Shown piece after piece: positions 12,401 through 24,606 of a DNA stretch of 64,000 nt (within the stretch, counting starts at the first letter, position 1; the number at the start of each line of letters is the position of its first letter). The notes beneath the pieces are model-generated. The model saw only the letters and a program-made list of their open reading frames with translations, did not search any database and was not told the DNA's origin. The translations under genes were made by a program, and so were the position numbers. The DNA comes from Poronia punctata (lineage: Eukaryota; Ascomycota; Sordariomycetes; Xylariales; Xylariaceae): positions 62,001 through 126,000 of the forward strand of contig MU401483.1 in NCBI GenBank assembly GCA_022579005.1, written 5' to 3'.

Positions 12401-13490
12401 TTATACTTAATTATAGTCGCTTTAAAAAGTAATAACTAGATTTAATAACTTATATTAAAACTTATTTATTTAAAAAATTAATTACCTTTTTTTTTTATAA
12501 TTTAAAAATTTTTAAAAAAATATGTTTTATTAATTTATATTAAATATATTTATATATTAATAAAAGTATTTATATATTAATAAAAATAGCTTATATATTA
12601 AGTATAAGACTAGCTTATAAGCTTTAAAATTTAGTAAAATAAAGATTTTTAAACTTTAGTGTTTAAAGCTTTATATTATATTAAATAAAAATATAAAAAA
12701 TATAAACTTAGTAAATTTATAAACTAGATTTAAAACCTGGTTTATATATATAAAAGCTTAATTTTTATTTTTATTAATAATGTATTTTTTATATACGCTA
12801 CTTTTATAAAAGTTTAGCTAAATATTTAAAATTTTATATAAAACTATTAAACTTTATTTTATAAACTTTAAGTATATATAATAATTATTTAATTATTTAG
12901 TAATTTTAAAACATTTTTTATTAATTTTTATATTAATGTTTAAATATTTTTATTTTTAATAATTATATATTAAATTTATATAAATTATTTTAACTATAAT
13001 AAAATTATAGTAATAATATAAAAAGTTAAAATATAATATGCTAATAATAGCTTAATGTTTAAAGTATATAAAATTATTTATTTTATATTATATTTTTTAG
13101 TATATATAATGTAATACAAGGTTTTTTAAAGTAGAAAATCTATTAAAAAAACTTATTATTACTTTTTAAAACTTATTATAGGTTTAGGTATTAAGCGCGC
13201 TATAATCTCTAAGCTAGCTTTTTAGCTTTTTAGCTTTATAGCTACTTTATAGCTATATTAGTTTAAGTAATAAAAGCGTAAAAAGCTTTTAAATAGCTTT
13301 TAAGCTTTATTTTACTTATAAGTAACTAGACCTAGGTATTAAAAGCGTAATAAGTTTTTAAATAGCTTTTTAATTTTTGCTTTCTAGGTATTTTTTATAC
13401 TTAATTAATTTTATAATTACTTATTATATAAAAAATATAAATTTAATATATAATAATTATATTATAACGTTTTTAGTTTTATATATACTA

Positions 13491-14050
13491 AGTACTAAAA
13501 GCGCAAGGAGCACTTAAGCCTTTTTAAAAGTAAGTATAGTACTTATTTAAGTATAAGCTTTAATAGCTTTGCTTTTTTATATTTTAAATACTAAAAGCGT
13601 AAAAAGTACTTAAGCCTTTTTTAAAGTAAATATAGTACTTACTTAAGTATAAGCTTTAATAGTTTTGTTTTTTTATATTTTAAGTACTAAGGGCATAAAG
13701 AGCACCTAAGCTTTTTTTAAAGTAAGTATAGCACTTACTTAGGTATAGGCTTTAATAGCCTTGCTTTTTTATATTTTAAGTACTAAAAGTGTAAAGAGCA
13801 CCTAAGCCCTTTTTAAAGTAAGTATAATACTTACTTAAGTATAGGCTTTAATAGCCTTGCCTTTTTATATTTTAAGTACTAAAAGTGTAAAAAGTACTTA
13901 AGCTTTTTTTAAAGTAAATATAGTACTTATTTAAATATAAGCTTTAATAGCCTTGCTTTTTTATATTTTAGGTACTAAAGGCATAAAAAGCACCTAAGCC
14001 TCTTTTAAAGTAAGTATAGCACTTATTTAGGTTTAAGTACTAAGAGCATA
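13491..14050. repeat. Tandem array with an exact 96 bp period
   Basis: AGTACTAA-type unit starts fall at 13491, 13587, 13683, 13779, 13875 and 13971, exactly 96 bp apart. Each unit includes GCACCTAAGC, AAAGTAAGTATAGCACTTA and GCTTTAATAGCCTTGC. The last copy is cut short near 14050. The constant period suggests a younger array than the AT-rich sequence around it. Confidence 0.88.
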
Positions 14051-14088
14051 AAAAGTAGTAAAATTTAGCTATTAATTTTTAGTTTTTA

Positions 14089-14725
14089 TTAACTTTTTTT
14101 TAACTACTTTTTAACTAGTTAAAAACGTGATTTTATAAGTTAACTTTTAAAATTTTTTATATAAATAATTTATTAAAAAAAGCTTACTTAAATTAAAAGC
14201 TTTTAAGCTATATTTTTAACTTAAGTAAAGCTAGTAAGTATATAAAAAAAGCAGCTATAAGCTTTTTTTAATAACTACTTTAATAATTTATAATAGTTAG
14301 TAACATTATTAAGTATATTAAAGTATACTATTTTATTATATTTATAATAAGTTTTAAAGGTTATAATAACTACTAAACTATTTTTAGCAATAAATAATAT
14401 ATGTTATATACGCTATAAAACTAAAAATATAATAACTGCTAAAAAGTCTAAGTTACTAGCTAATATAAAAATTTGTTATAATTATTAATGCTTACTATAA
14501 TGCTTTAAAGTATAGTAAAATATAATAACTAGTACTTAGTATTATATAAAGCTAATAACCTAATTATTTTTTAACCTTTTTTTAATTTAGTTAAAAAGTA
14601 GTTTTATAAGTTAACTTTTAAAATTTTTTATATAAATAATTTATTAAAAAAAGCTTACTTAAATAAAAAGCGTTTAAGCTATATTTTTAACTTAAATAAA
14701 GCTAGTAAGTATATAAAAAAGGTAG
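14089..14725 (-). repeat. Two inverted copies of the 150 bp dispersed repeat
   Basis: The segments 14089-14242 and 14570-14725 are the reverse complement of the three copies at 8941-10000. They share AAGTTAACTTTTAAAATTTT, AAATAATTTATTAAAAAAAG and GTAAGTATATAAAAAAGG-type stretches. Together with the direct copies they flank the 70 bp and 96 bp arrays in opposite orientations. Confidence 0.7.
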
Positions 14726-15002
14726 CTATAAGCCTTTTTTTATAACTACTATATTATTTATAATTATTAATAGCATATACTAAAGTATACTATAGTTTTT
14801 TTTTTTAGTATTTAGTAAAAAACTATAATAGCTACTATAAAATTTAAAGCAAATAATAATATATATTATAATTGCTATAGTACTATATTTTTAATATTTG
14901 CTTAAAAATATAAGTAATTAATATAATAATTTATAATAGTTAATAATTTTTGCTTAGCTAGCTTAAAGTATAGTATATTTTATAAACTAGTATATAATAC
15001 TA

Positions 15003-16260
15003 TACTAAGTATTAGTAAGTGTTGCTTTTTAATAATAAAGGGTAACGCTAGTAAAGGTAGTTTTATAGTTTTTTAATAAAGAACTTAATTAGTAAGTGTT
15101 AGCAATAAGTGTTGCTTTTTAGTAATAAAGGGTAATGCTAATAAAGATAGCATTATAGCTAGCTTTAAAAGCTAGCTTTAAAGGTGCTACCTTTTAGCAA
15201 TAAAGGGTAATGCTAGTAAAGGTAGCATTATAGCCAGCTTTAAAAGCTAGCTTTAAAGGTGCTGCCTTTTAGCAATAAAAAGTAATGCTAATAAAGGTAG
15301 CATAATAGTTTTTTAATAAAAAACATAACTAATAAGTATTAGCAATAAGTGTTGCCTTTTAGCAATAAAAAATAATGCTAATAAAAGTAGTTTTATAGTT
15401 AGCTTTAAAAGTTAGCTTTAAAAGTATTGCCTTTTAGTAATAAAAAGTAATGCTAGTAAAGGTAGTTTTATAGTCTTTTAATAAAAGACCTAACTAGTAA
15501 GTATTAATAATAAGTATTGCTTTTTAGTAATAAAAAGTAACGCTAGTAAAGGTAGTTTTATAATTTTTTAATAAAAAACCTAACTAGTAAGTAGTAGTAA
15601 TAAGTATTGCCTTTTAGCAATAAGAGGTAATGCTAGTAAAGGTAGCATTATAGCTAGCTTTAAAAGCTAGCTTTAAAAGTGCTGCCTTTTAGCAATAAAA
15701 GGTAATACTAATAAAAGTAATATAATAATTTTTTAATAAAAAACCTAACTAGTAAGTATTAGCAATAAGTGCTGCTTTTTAGCAATAAAAGGTAATGCTA
15801 GTAAAGGTAGTTTTATAGTCTTTTAGTAAAAGACCTAACTAGTAAGTATTAGTAATAAGTGCTGCTTTTTAGTAATAAAAGGTAATACTAGTAAAAGTAA
15901 TCTTATAATTTTTTAGTAAAAGACCTAACTAATAAGTATTAGTAATAAGTGCTGCCTTTTAATAATAAGGGGTAATGCTAATAAAGGTAGCATAATAGTC
16001 TTTTAGTAAAAAAGCTAACTAGTAAGTATTAGTAATAAGTGTTGCTTTATAGCAATAAAAAGTATTATTAGTAAAGGTGGTTTTATAGTTTTTTAATAAA
16101 GGACTTAACTAGTAGGTATTAGTAATAAGTGTTGCTTTTTAGCAATAAAAGGTAATGCTAATAAAGGTTATATTATAGTTAGCTTTAAAAGTGTTGCCTT
16201 TTAGCAATAAAAAGTATTGCTAGTAAAAGTAGTTTTATAGTTCTTTAATAAAAAACCTCT
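15003..16260. repeat. Tandem array with 90 bp period
   Basis: CCTAACT-type starts at 15744, 15834, 15924, 16014 and 16104 are exactly 90 bp apart. Units contain AGTAAGTATTAGCAATAAGTG, a TGCCTTTTAGCAATAAAAGG segment and GCTAGTAAAGGTAG. The first part of the array (15130-15700) also includes a variant with GCTAGCTTTAAAAGCTAGC inserted. There are about 13-14 copies in total. Confidence 0.85.
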
Positions 16261-18128
16261 TTTATAAGTATTAGTAGCTTAACTTTTATATTTTAACTAA
16301 TAATTAGATTTTTATATATAGTTATATAAAGGTTTTTTTTTTTATATTAAGCTATAAGTATAAGCTATTAACAATTACTTATATATTTTAATTAGCGCTA
16401 GCATAGCTTTAGCTATATTAAAAGTGTTGCAAACTTTTATAACTTTAATTAAAGTATATAATAGCTATTTACTTTTTTAAAAGTATTGCTTAACAGTGCT
16501 AATTTAAAAAAAATGCTTTTATTATTATTAACTTATTATATTAGCCTTTAGCTAAACCTAGGCGCAGTTTTATAAGCATTGTAATATTTATTACCTTTTT
16601 ACTAAAGTGTTAGCTTTATAAAAAAAGCGTTATAAGTTAAAAAGTAAAATTGTTAATATAAGCTTTTTAAGCTGCTTTTAATTTTATATATTATTTTATA
16701 AAGTTGCTTATAGCAAGTTATTAATATATGCTTTTATAGCTGCTTTTAATTTAGTAATAATACTTTATAAAGTTATATAGCTAAAAAGTTAGTTTAAGCT
16801 AATTAAAAATACTTTTAAGTTAGTACTAATAGCTACTAAGTTTTTTTTTTTTTTTTAATAGTTTTATAGCGTTTATTTTGCTTAACTATTAAATACTTTT
16901 TTAAGTTTTTGTTTACTATTTTTTTTAGTTTTAACTAAAAAAATAGTACTTTAAGCTCTTATTAGTTTTATAATTTAAAAGTAACTATTAGCATGCTTTT
17001 ATTAGCGCTACTATAATTAATTTAATTATAATAAAAGTACTATAAACTTTTATAACCTTAAATAAAGTATACAATAGCTATTGCTTTTTTTAAAAGCGCT
17101 TTTTTATAAGTGCTAGTATTTAAAATAAGCTATGCTTAAAGCTTACTACTTACTTTCTTTTTTAAGCTACTAGGTTTATAATAAAAGGCAAAGCTTTTAT
17201 TAAACTAAAAATATATAAACTTATAATTAAAACTATTATATATAGCTTATATAAAGTTTATTTTTTATTATTCTTTATATATTAATAATTAAGCTATTGC
17301 TTACTAGCTATATAAGGTTTTTTTTAACTAAGCAGTTTTAATAAACTAATAATAAAGCTATTAATAATTAAGTTTATAAGGTTTTTTAATTTTATTATAA
17401 GTTGCTATATAATATTAAAGACTTTTTTTTTAAAAGTAGTATAAATTTAAAAAAATATTTAGTACTTTACTTTTAAACTTTAAACTAACTTTAGCTTAAT
17501 ATTAATAGCTAATATACGTGCTACTTGCTACTAAGTGCTAATAGCTACTATAAAAGCTATAAAAAATTAAAAAAAATAATAATAAAAATTATTTATATTT
17601 TTTATTAACAAGTTTTTTAAAAATAATATAAGCTTAAAATTTTATTTTAGCTAAGCTATTTATTGCTATTTAAAGCTTTTTTTCTTTATTTAGTTTTTAG
17701 TTGCTTATATAGCGTTAAGTTTTTGCAGCTTTTTTGTTACGTTATAAACAATTAAAGTCTTTATTGCTTTTAAGCAATAACATATTTTTTAAAAATATAA
17801 ACGTTGTTTTTTAAAAGGTTTTGTTGCTGCTAATAGTTTTTTAAAACGTTTATAAAGTTAATATAAAAGCTTATTAGCTTTAAAAGTATAAAAATAGTAA
17901 CTTAATTTAAAAAAAGTTAGTTATTTAATATATTTAAATAGTTAAAAGTGCATATTATAATAATTTTTATATTAAATACTACTTTAAGTATTGTTTTAAT
18001 ATTATAAGCATATAAAAGTAATTAATACTTATTGTTACTAGCTGCTTTTAAATATATATTATAATATTTTTAAAACATGTTTGCTAGCAAGTTTTTTATA
18101 TAAGCTAAATTAAGCGCTTTTAAAAGTA

Positions 18129-18500
18129 AAAAATAATTTTTAATTATAAAACTATTACTTTAATTATAAATAAAGTTAATTTTATTTAATTATAAGCTAA
18201 AATACTACTTTATAAGCTATTTTTTAGTAGCTTTATATACTATTAGCATAACGTTGCTAGTTATGCTTATAACTTAAAAAAGCTAGTAAGCAGCAAAAAG
18301 CTAGTAGGCATATATATTTCTTATTAGTAAAAAATAATTTTTAATTATAAAACTATTACTTTAATTATAAATAAAGTTAATTTTGTTTAGTTATAAGCTA
18401 AAATACTACTTTATAAGCTATTTTTTAGTAGCTTTATATACTATTAGTATAACACTGCTAGCTATGCTTATAACTTAAAAAAGCTAGTAAGTAATAAAAA
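18129..18500. repeat. Direct duplication of about 175 bp, offset about 202 bp
   Basis: The segment starting AAAAATAATTTTTAATTATA at about 18129 is repeated at about 18331 with few differences, through TATAAGCTATTTTTTAGTAG and ATGCTTATAACTTAAAAAAG. The second copy leads into the array at 18500-19090. Confidence 0.75.
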
Positions 18501-19090
18501 GCATATACGTCTCTTGTTAGTAAGTGTTAAAAGCTAAGCTAAAAATATTAAAAGGGCTAGTAAGCAGCAAAAGGTTAATAAGTAGTAAAAGGTTAGTAAG
18601 TAGTAAAAGGCGTATACGTTTTTTATTAGCAAGTATTAAAAGCTAAGCTAAAAATATTAAAAAAGTTAGTAGGCAGCAAGAGGTTAGTAAGCAGCAAAAA
18701 GCTAGTAAGTAGTAAAAAGCATATACGTTTTTTATTAGCAAGTATTAAAAGTTAAGCTAAAAATATTAAAAAAGTTAGTAAGTAATAAAAAGTTAGTAAG
18801 TAATAAAAAACATATATATTTTTTATTAGTAAGTATTAAAAGCTAAGCTAAAAATACTAAAAAAGTTAATAAGCAGCAAAAGGTTAGTAAGTAGTAAAAG
18901 GTTAGTAAGCAGCAAAAAGTATATACGTTTTTTGTTAGCAAGTGTTAAAAGCTAAGCTAAAAATATTAAAAGGCTTAGTAAGCAATAAAGGGCTAGTAAG
19001 TAGTAAAAGGCTAGTAAGTAATAAAGGCCTAGTAAGTAGTAAAAAGTTAGTAAGCAATAAAAAGTTAGTAAGCAATAAAAAGCGTATATA
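18500..19090. repeat. Compound tandem array with CTAGTAAGCAGCAAAAGG units
   Basis: Short units of the type GTTAGTAAGTAGTAAAAGG occur in groups of two to six. The groups are separated by a longer constant part containing GCGTATACGTTTTTTATTAG and AAAAGCTAAGCTAAAAATA. This is a higher-order structure: variable runs of about 20 bp units inside repeats of roughly 110-130 bp. Confidence 0.7.
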
Positions 19091-19898
19091 TTTCTTGCTA
19101 GTAAATATTAAAACCTAGCTAATAACTTTAAAAAGCTAGCAAAAGTTATAAAGAAAAATACTTAAATAAAGCGCTTAAATTTTTATATTATATAGTAGTT
19201 GCTTATAATATATATTAGCAACAATATAGCTAAAGTAATTTTATAAAATATAAACGTTATTAGCTTTATTAAAATTTTAAAATATAAAGTAAATAAAAAG
19301 ATTATAAACTTAGCTATAGCTTTTTATATTTTTTATATTAAAAAAGGTATATTAAAAGCAATAATAATGCTATAAGTTTGCTAAAAGGTTTTTAAAATAA
19401 CTTATTTAATTTGCTTATAGTAAAAAAAAAAACTTTTATTTAAAACTTAAAGTAAGTAATTAAAAAGCTTTAAGCTTAAACCTTTTTTTGCTATAAATTT
19501 ACTTTATATTGCGTTTTTATATTAATAACTATATTATTTTTAATTAAAAGCTATATAATTAAAGTATATAACGTAGTATAAAGTAACTTTGTTGTAAAAG
19601 AAAATAGCGTATAGTATAAGCTTTATTATTACTATTTAAAAAGTTTAAACGTTTAAAAAAAAAAAAAATATTTAACTTAAACTTTTATATTACTTTACTA
19701 GTTTTATATTTATTTTTAAATAAGATTATAAAAGCAGCACTAGCTAATTACTATATAGGCAGTAAAACGTTGCTAACTTTATTAAATTTAGTAGTAAGCT
19801 TTTAACTAAAGTAAAAACTATACTATTAAGCTTTTATATAAGCGTTGTTTGCTTGCTTGCTATAATTAGCTATAAGTACTATATATAGGCTAGTAAGT

Positions 19899-20454
19899 TT
19901 AACGCTACCTAGAAACAGGGCTTATAAGTAAAGACTTACAATCTTACTAAAGAGACTATATAAGTAACAACTTTAAAGCTTTAAAAAGGTTAGCTTACTT
20001 ATATTTACTTTAAAAAATTCCTATATTTAAAAAGTTCTTTACTTAGGTCTTAATATTTAATACTAGCATGCAAATTATAATATAGCATTTTTTCTTTAAA
20101 GTATTTAAAAGAAAAATGATATAGCTTATACTTACAGCCTAATATTGCTATACTTTTTACTACTTACTTAAGTATATACTTATATATACTAAGTAGCTAT
20201 AGTAGCTACTTAAATACTTGCTATTACTAGACCTGCTATAAGTACTTGCTTGCTATACCTGCTTATAAGTATTACCTATATTAATTAAAAGTTATTAATT
20301 TAAAAGGTATATGCTAAGGCGCTATACTATAAAAACATTTAAAAGAAGAAGGCTAACGTGTACTAAGTAAAGAAACTTTTTAAATATAGGAATTTTTTAA
20401 GGTAAACGTAAGTAAGCTAAGAAAGGTTGCTAGAAAGCAAGGGGGCAGCGTTAA
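19899..20454. mobile_element. Fold-back/MITE-like element of about 550 bp flanked by TTAA
   Basis: The left end reads TTAACGCTACC at 19899 and the right end GGCAGCGTTAA to 20454, so the two ends are inverted matches beside TTAA. Further in, 19988-20045 and 20361-20420 are long inverted matches sharing AAAAAATTCCTATATTTAAA. The segment has more G, C, GA and TC than the DNA around it, so it looks like a later insertion into the block. It has no coding frame. TTAA flanks are known for piggyBac-type elements, but the TTAA could equally belong to the terminal repeat. Confidence 0.55.
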
Positions 20455-23400
20455 GCAAAATAAAGTTAAAGGACGTATTGCCTATAATGCGCTTATTTAA
20501 TAAGCTAGCATGTTTTGCTGTTTTTAAATAGGCAGGGAATAAATTTAATTAAATAAAGAAATATGTAGATTTTTATAAATTAAAAAGCTTTTGTTTAACT
20601 GCTTATACTACGTATAAAAAATTATTGCTTTAATAAAAAGATTATTGCTTAAATAAAAAAACTATTACTTTAATAAAAAGATTATTGCTATAATAAGTAT
20701 TTATACTTACTTTATTAACTAAAAAAAAAGTATTTAGGTTTATTTTTTACTTTTTTTAAATTATATTTTTAATATATAAATGTATTAAAAACTTGCTTTG
20801 ATTTTTTAGCAACCTAGATAGCTAAAAAAATTATTTAGGTCTTTTTTTTTAACATTAACTATAACGCTACTTATAACTTGTTTTACTTACTAATTTAAAT
20901 ACTTAATAATAAAGCTTATTATTATATTTACTACTTATACTTATTTTATTATATAAAAATATAAAGAAAGTTACTTTATAATTACTAAAACTATAAAAAA
21001 TACTATAATTAACTTTATAAATATAAAAAATATTTTACGTTTACTTATTACTTTTTAGTATAAGTATAACTATATTAGATTAGCTTTTTTTTTGCTAATA
21101 AAGCTATTATTGTGTAAATAAATACTATAGCTTGCTATTTTTAAAATATAGATTTTTTAAACCTAGCTTTTTATATAGTATAAAAAGCAATATACTTTAT
21201 AAACTAAATTTTTTTTGCAGCTGCGTTGCAGTTTATTTAGGTAATATTTGCATAGGTTATTTTAATATAAAAGATAACTTATATTTTTTACTTTAGTAGA
21301 GGTTAGCAGCTAATTTGCTTGTATTAGTAGTTATAAATATAGTTATTATAAATAAATAAAAGGTATAGCTATAAGGGTTTATAATATAGTTTGCTATTAT
21401 ATTTAGTTATATAATTATTTAGCTTGTTTAATATATTGTTTTTAAATTTAAAAGTAATAGGTTTATTTATTTACTTTATAATTAGCTTTTTAAATAAACT
21501 GTTTTTATTATAAAATATTTAAATTTTAGTTATATTGTTGTAAACATTTTTATAAAACTAATATAGGTGCAATAAAAGTATATATATACTTTTTATTAAT
21601 TATTGCGTTTTTTACTAATTAAAGGTAGTAAATAAACTATATTTACTTAAAACCTTAGTATAAAAATAAAAAGCTATTAGCTAATATAAAATGCTAAATA
21701 TATAAGCGTAAAGGCTAAATATAATTTAAAAAGTAAAAAATAAAAATATTAAGCAGCTAAAGCAAGTACTTAAGTACTTATGCTATATATATACTTAATT
21801 TTAAATAAAACCTTATTTTTTAGCAAAAATAGTAGCAATAGCTAGTAACTATGTAAGCATTTATATAACCTACTTAATATTACTTTAAATTTAGCTTAGG
21901 CTTATAATATTTTAAAAAGTAGTAAGTTTATTATATTTAAAGCAAAAGTTTATTACTTTATAAGCTATAATATTATAAAAAGATGTAAATATTATATTAT
22001 AAACTTGCTACTTTATTATATATATATATATTTTATTAAAGTTTACTATTTTTAATAGCTAAACTTTGCTTTGCTACTTTATTATATATACTATATTAAA
22101 GCTTATTATTTTTAGTAGCTAAATATAGCTTTATTATTAGTTTATATATACTTTAGCAAAGCTTTAATATTTTTAGTAGCTAGATATTAGAAAATATTAT
22201 ATAAAAAACGTTTAGTTTTTTTAAGCTAGAAAATATATATAATAATAAGTTATAAAGCTAATATAGCAATACTTTATATAAGCTTTTTTTTTTTCTTTTT
22301 CTTTTTAATTATTTTTTTTAATAAGCAATAAGATAAGCTTATTAAAAAGCTTATATAGCTTTTTTGCTTTTTTTATATATATAGCATTATTATAAGTATT
22401 TTTACTAGCAAAGCTAGTAGTTAAAATGTTAAGCTTGTTTAATAAATAATATATAGTATATAAAATGTTAATAATATTTTATAATATATATTAAAAATAA
22501 GCAAATATAAAAAAGCTAAGATAATATATACTTATTTAATTTTAATAACTTTAATTACTTATTACTATGTTAAAAAGTTAGTTAAATATTAAAATAAAAA
22601 ATAGTAAGCTATATATAAATTAGTATAAAAGCTTAGCTATATTATATTAAAGCAACTTATATTAAAATATAGCTATAGTTGCTACTAACATATTATTTAT
22701 AATAAGTAGTATAAGTACTAATAAAGTTAATATACTTTACTATAGCTGCTTAACTACTTAATATGCTTTAAATATAGCTAATATATAGGTATATTTTTTA
22801 TATACTAATTGCTAGTATATAAGCGTTTTAGCGTAAAAGAAGCAGGGCTTTTAAAGCTTTTTTTTTTATAACTTTTTTTTTAAAAAACTTTTTTTTTTAG
22901 CTATATTTTTTTTAGCTATAAGCGTAGTAATAAAAGTAAAAAAATCTAAGAGCAAAGCAAAAAGCAAAGTACTATTGTATTATAGTTGCTTTAATAAAAA
23001 AGTGTTAGCTATTATATTAAAAAAAGTATTAGCTATTATATTAGCTATTATATTAAGTACGTTTTAATTTTTTTTGTTTTTTTTTTTCTTTTTTTTTTTT
23101 TAGTTATGTTTTTATTTTTTACTACAATGCTAGAACTTAAAGCTATAGTTAAAAATAAAATTTAGCTTTTAAAACCTTTTATTGCTTTAAGCAGCGTTGT
23201 TAACTATGCTAGCAAGGAATAAAGCAAGACTAAAAGCAAAAAAGCTGCTAATACTATATTAATAAAAGCTTTAAAGTAATATTAGCAGCATATAAATATA
23301 AAGTATAGAAAGCTTTTATATTTTATAATTAAATATAACTAGTTACTTAAAAAAAAGAAAAAAAAAAAAGTAAAAAGTATATAGTAAAGGAATAATATAA

Positions 23401-23514
23401 TATATAAGTGCTTATAGTATTAAATAGCTTTATAATAGTACTTATAATTATATTTACTTATATATAAGTAGATTTTTATTAAGTAAAGTACTTTAATATT
23501 TTATATAAAATATA

Positions 23515-24450
23515 ATTACTTACTTTAAAGCTAGTAAGTAAAATATAATTGCTTAGTAAAATATAATTACTTATTAACTTTAAAACTAACAAGCAAAATA
23601 TAATTACTTACTTTAAAGCTAATAAGCAAGATATAATTACTTACTAACTTTAAAGCTAATAGGTAAAATATAATTACTTACTAACTTTAAGGCTAACAGG
23701 CAAGATATAATTACTAACTTTAAAGCTAACAGGCAAGATACAATTACCTACTTTAAAGCTAACGGGCAAGATATAATTACTTACTTTAAGGCTAATAGGC
23801 AAGATATAATTACTTACTAACTTTAAGGCTAATAAGCAAGATATAATTACTTACTTTAAGGCTAACAAGCAAAATATAATTACTTACTAACTTTAAGGCT
23901 AATAAGCAAAATATAATTATTTACTAACTTTAAGGCTAACAAGCAAAATATAATTACTTACTAACTTTAAAGCTAATAAGCAAAATATAATTACTTATTT
24001 TAAAGCTAATAAGCAAAATATAATTACTTATTAACTTTAAAGCTAATAAGTAAAATATAATTACTTACTAACTTTAAAGCTAATAGGCAAGATATAATTA
24101 CTTACTAACTTTAAAGCTAATAAGCAAGATATAATTATTAACTTTAAAGCTAATAGGCAAAATATAATTACTTACTAACTTTAAAGCTAATAAGCAAAAT
24201 ATAATTATTTACTTTAAAGCTAATAGGCAAAATATAATTACTTACTAACTTTAAAGCTAATAGGCAAAATATAATTACTTACTAACTTTAAAGCTAATAA
24301 GCAAAATATAATTACTTACTAACTTTAAAGCTAACAAGTAAAATATAATTACTTACTAACTTTAAAGCTAATAAGCAAAATATAATTGCTTAGCAAGATA
24401 TAATTACTAACTTTAAAGCTAACAAGCAAAATATAATTACTTACTTACTT
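23515..24450. repeat. Tandem array, 37 bp monomer, about 25 copies
   Basis: Copies of AATATAATTACTTACTAAC plus TTTAAAGCTAATAAGCAA (37 bp) run almost without break, with variants that drop the ACTAACT part. It ends directly at the right terminal repeat. Monomers are similar to one another, which suggests recent amplification. Confidence 0.88.
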
Positions 24451-24471
24451 AAAAGCTAGCAAGCAAAATAA

Positions 24472-24606
24472 AAAAGTTTTATATACAAAGTAAAAAATAA
24501 AAAAGTTTTTAATATAAAATATAAAATAAAAAAGTTTTTTGTGCAAAACATAAAAAAAAAAAAAAATGCGGAGAATTGGGGTAATGGCGGATAATGGCTT
24601 AATGGC
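24472..24606 (-). repeat. Right inverted terminal repeat of the AT-rich block
   Basis: Read on the minus strand, this end matches the left terminal repeat: three GCCATTA 7-mers (plus-strand TAATGGC at 24581, 24591 and 24599), then the T-tract, then the TTTTGCACAAAAAACTTTTTT units. The 10 and 8 bp spacing of the 7-mers mirrors the left end. All three 7-mers keep the C that is mutated in two of the left copies, so this end looks less mutated. Confidence 0.75.

Larger units (their letters stand above)
2447..24606. mobile_element. 22 kb RIP-like AT-rich block bounded by inverted terminal repeats
   Basis: Composition changes abruptly inside the terminal T-tract at about 2490 and inside the matching A-tract at about 24565. 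Between them lies AT-rich DNA with stop codons in all frames. The longest frame with a standard start codon is a meaningless 73-codon Lys/Ile/Leu-rich one. Both ends carry the same sequence in inverted orientation. Most of the interior consists of tandem arrays and dispersed repeats, annotated separately. The stretches between them (2.6-4.6, 5.0-8.9, 16.3-18.1 and 20.5-23.5 kb) are long runs of A, T, GCT and AGC with no recognisable coding remnant. Fungal RIP converts repeated DNA to such AT-rich sequence by C-to-T change, which fits. Possible identities are one large DNA transposon, nested elements, or a heterochromatic satellite domain. No transposase or reverse transcriptase remnant is readable, and I find no clear target-site duplication, so the mobile-element call is an inference from the terminal repeats. 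Confidence 0.55.

Noticed and set aside
2447..24606. Target-site duplication at the ends of the AT-rich block
   Set aside because: Bases just outside the two ends (ACGGTA and CTCTAT) do not match as a direct repeat of any clear length, so no duplication is claimed.
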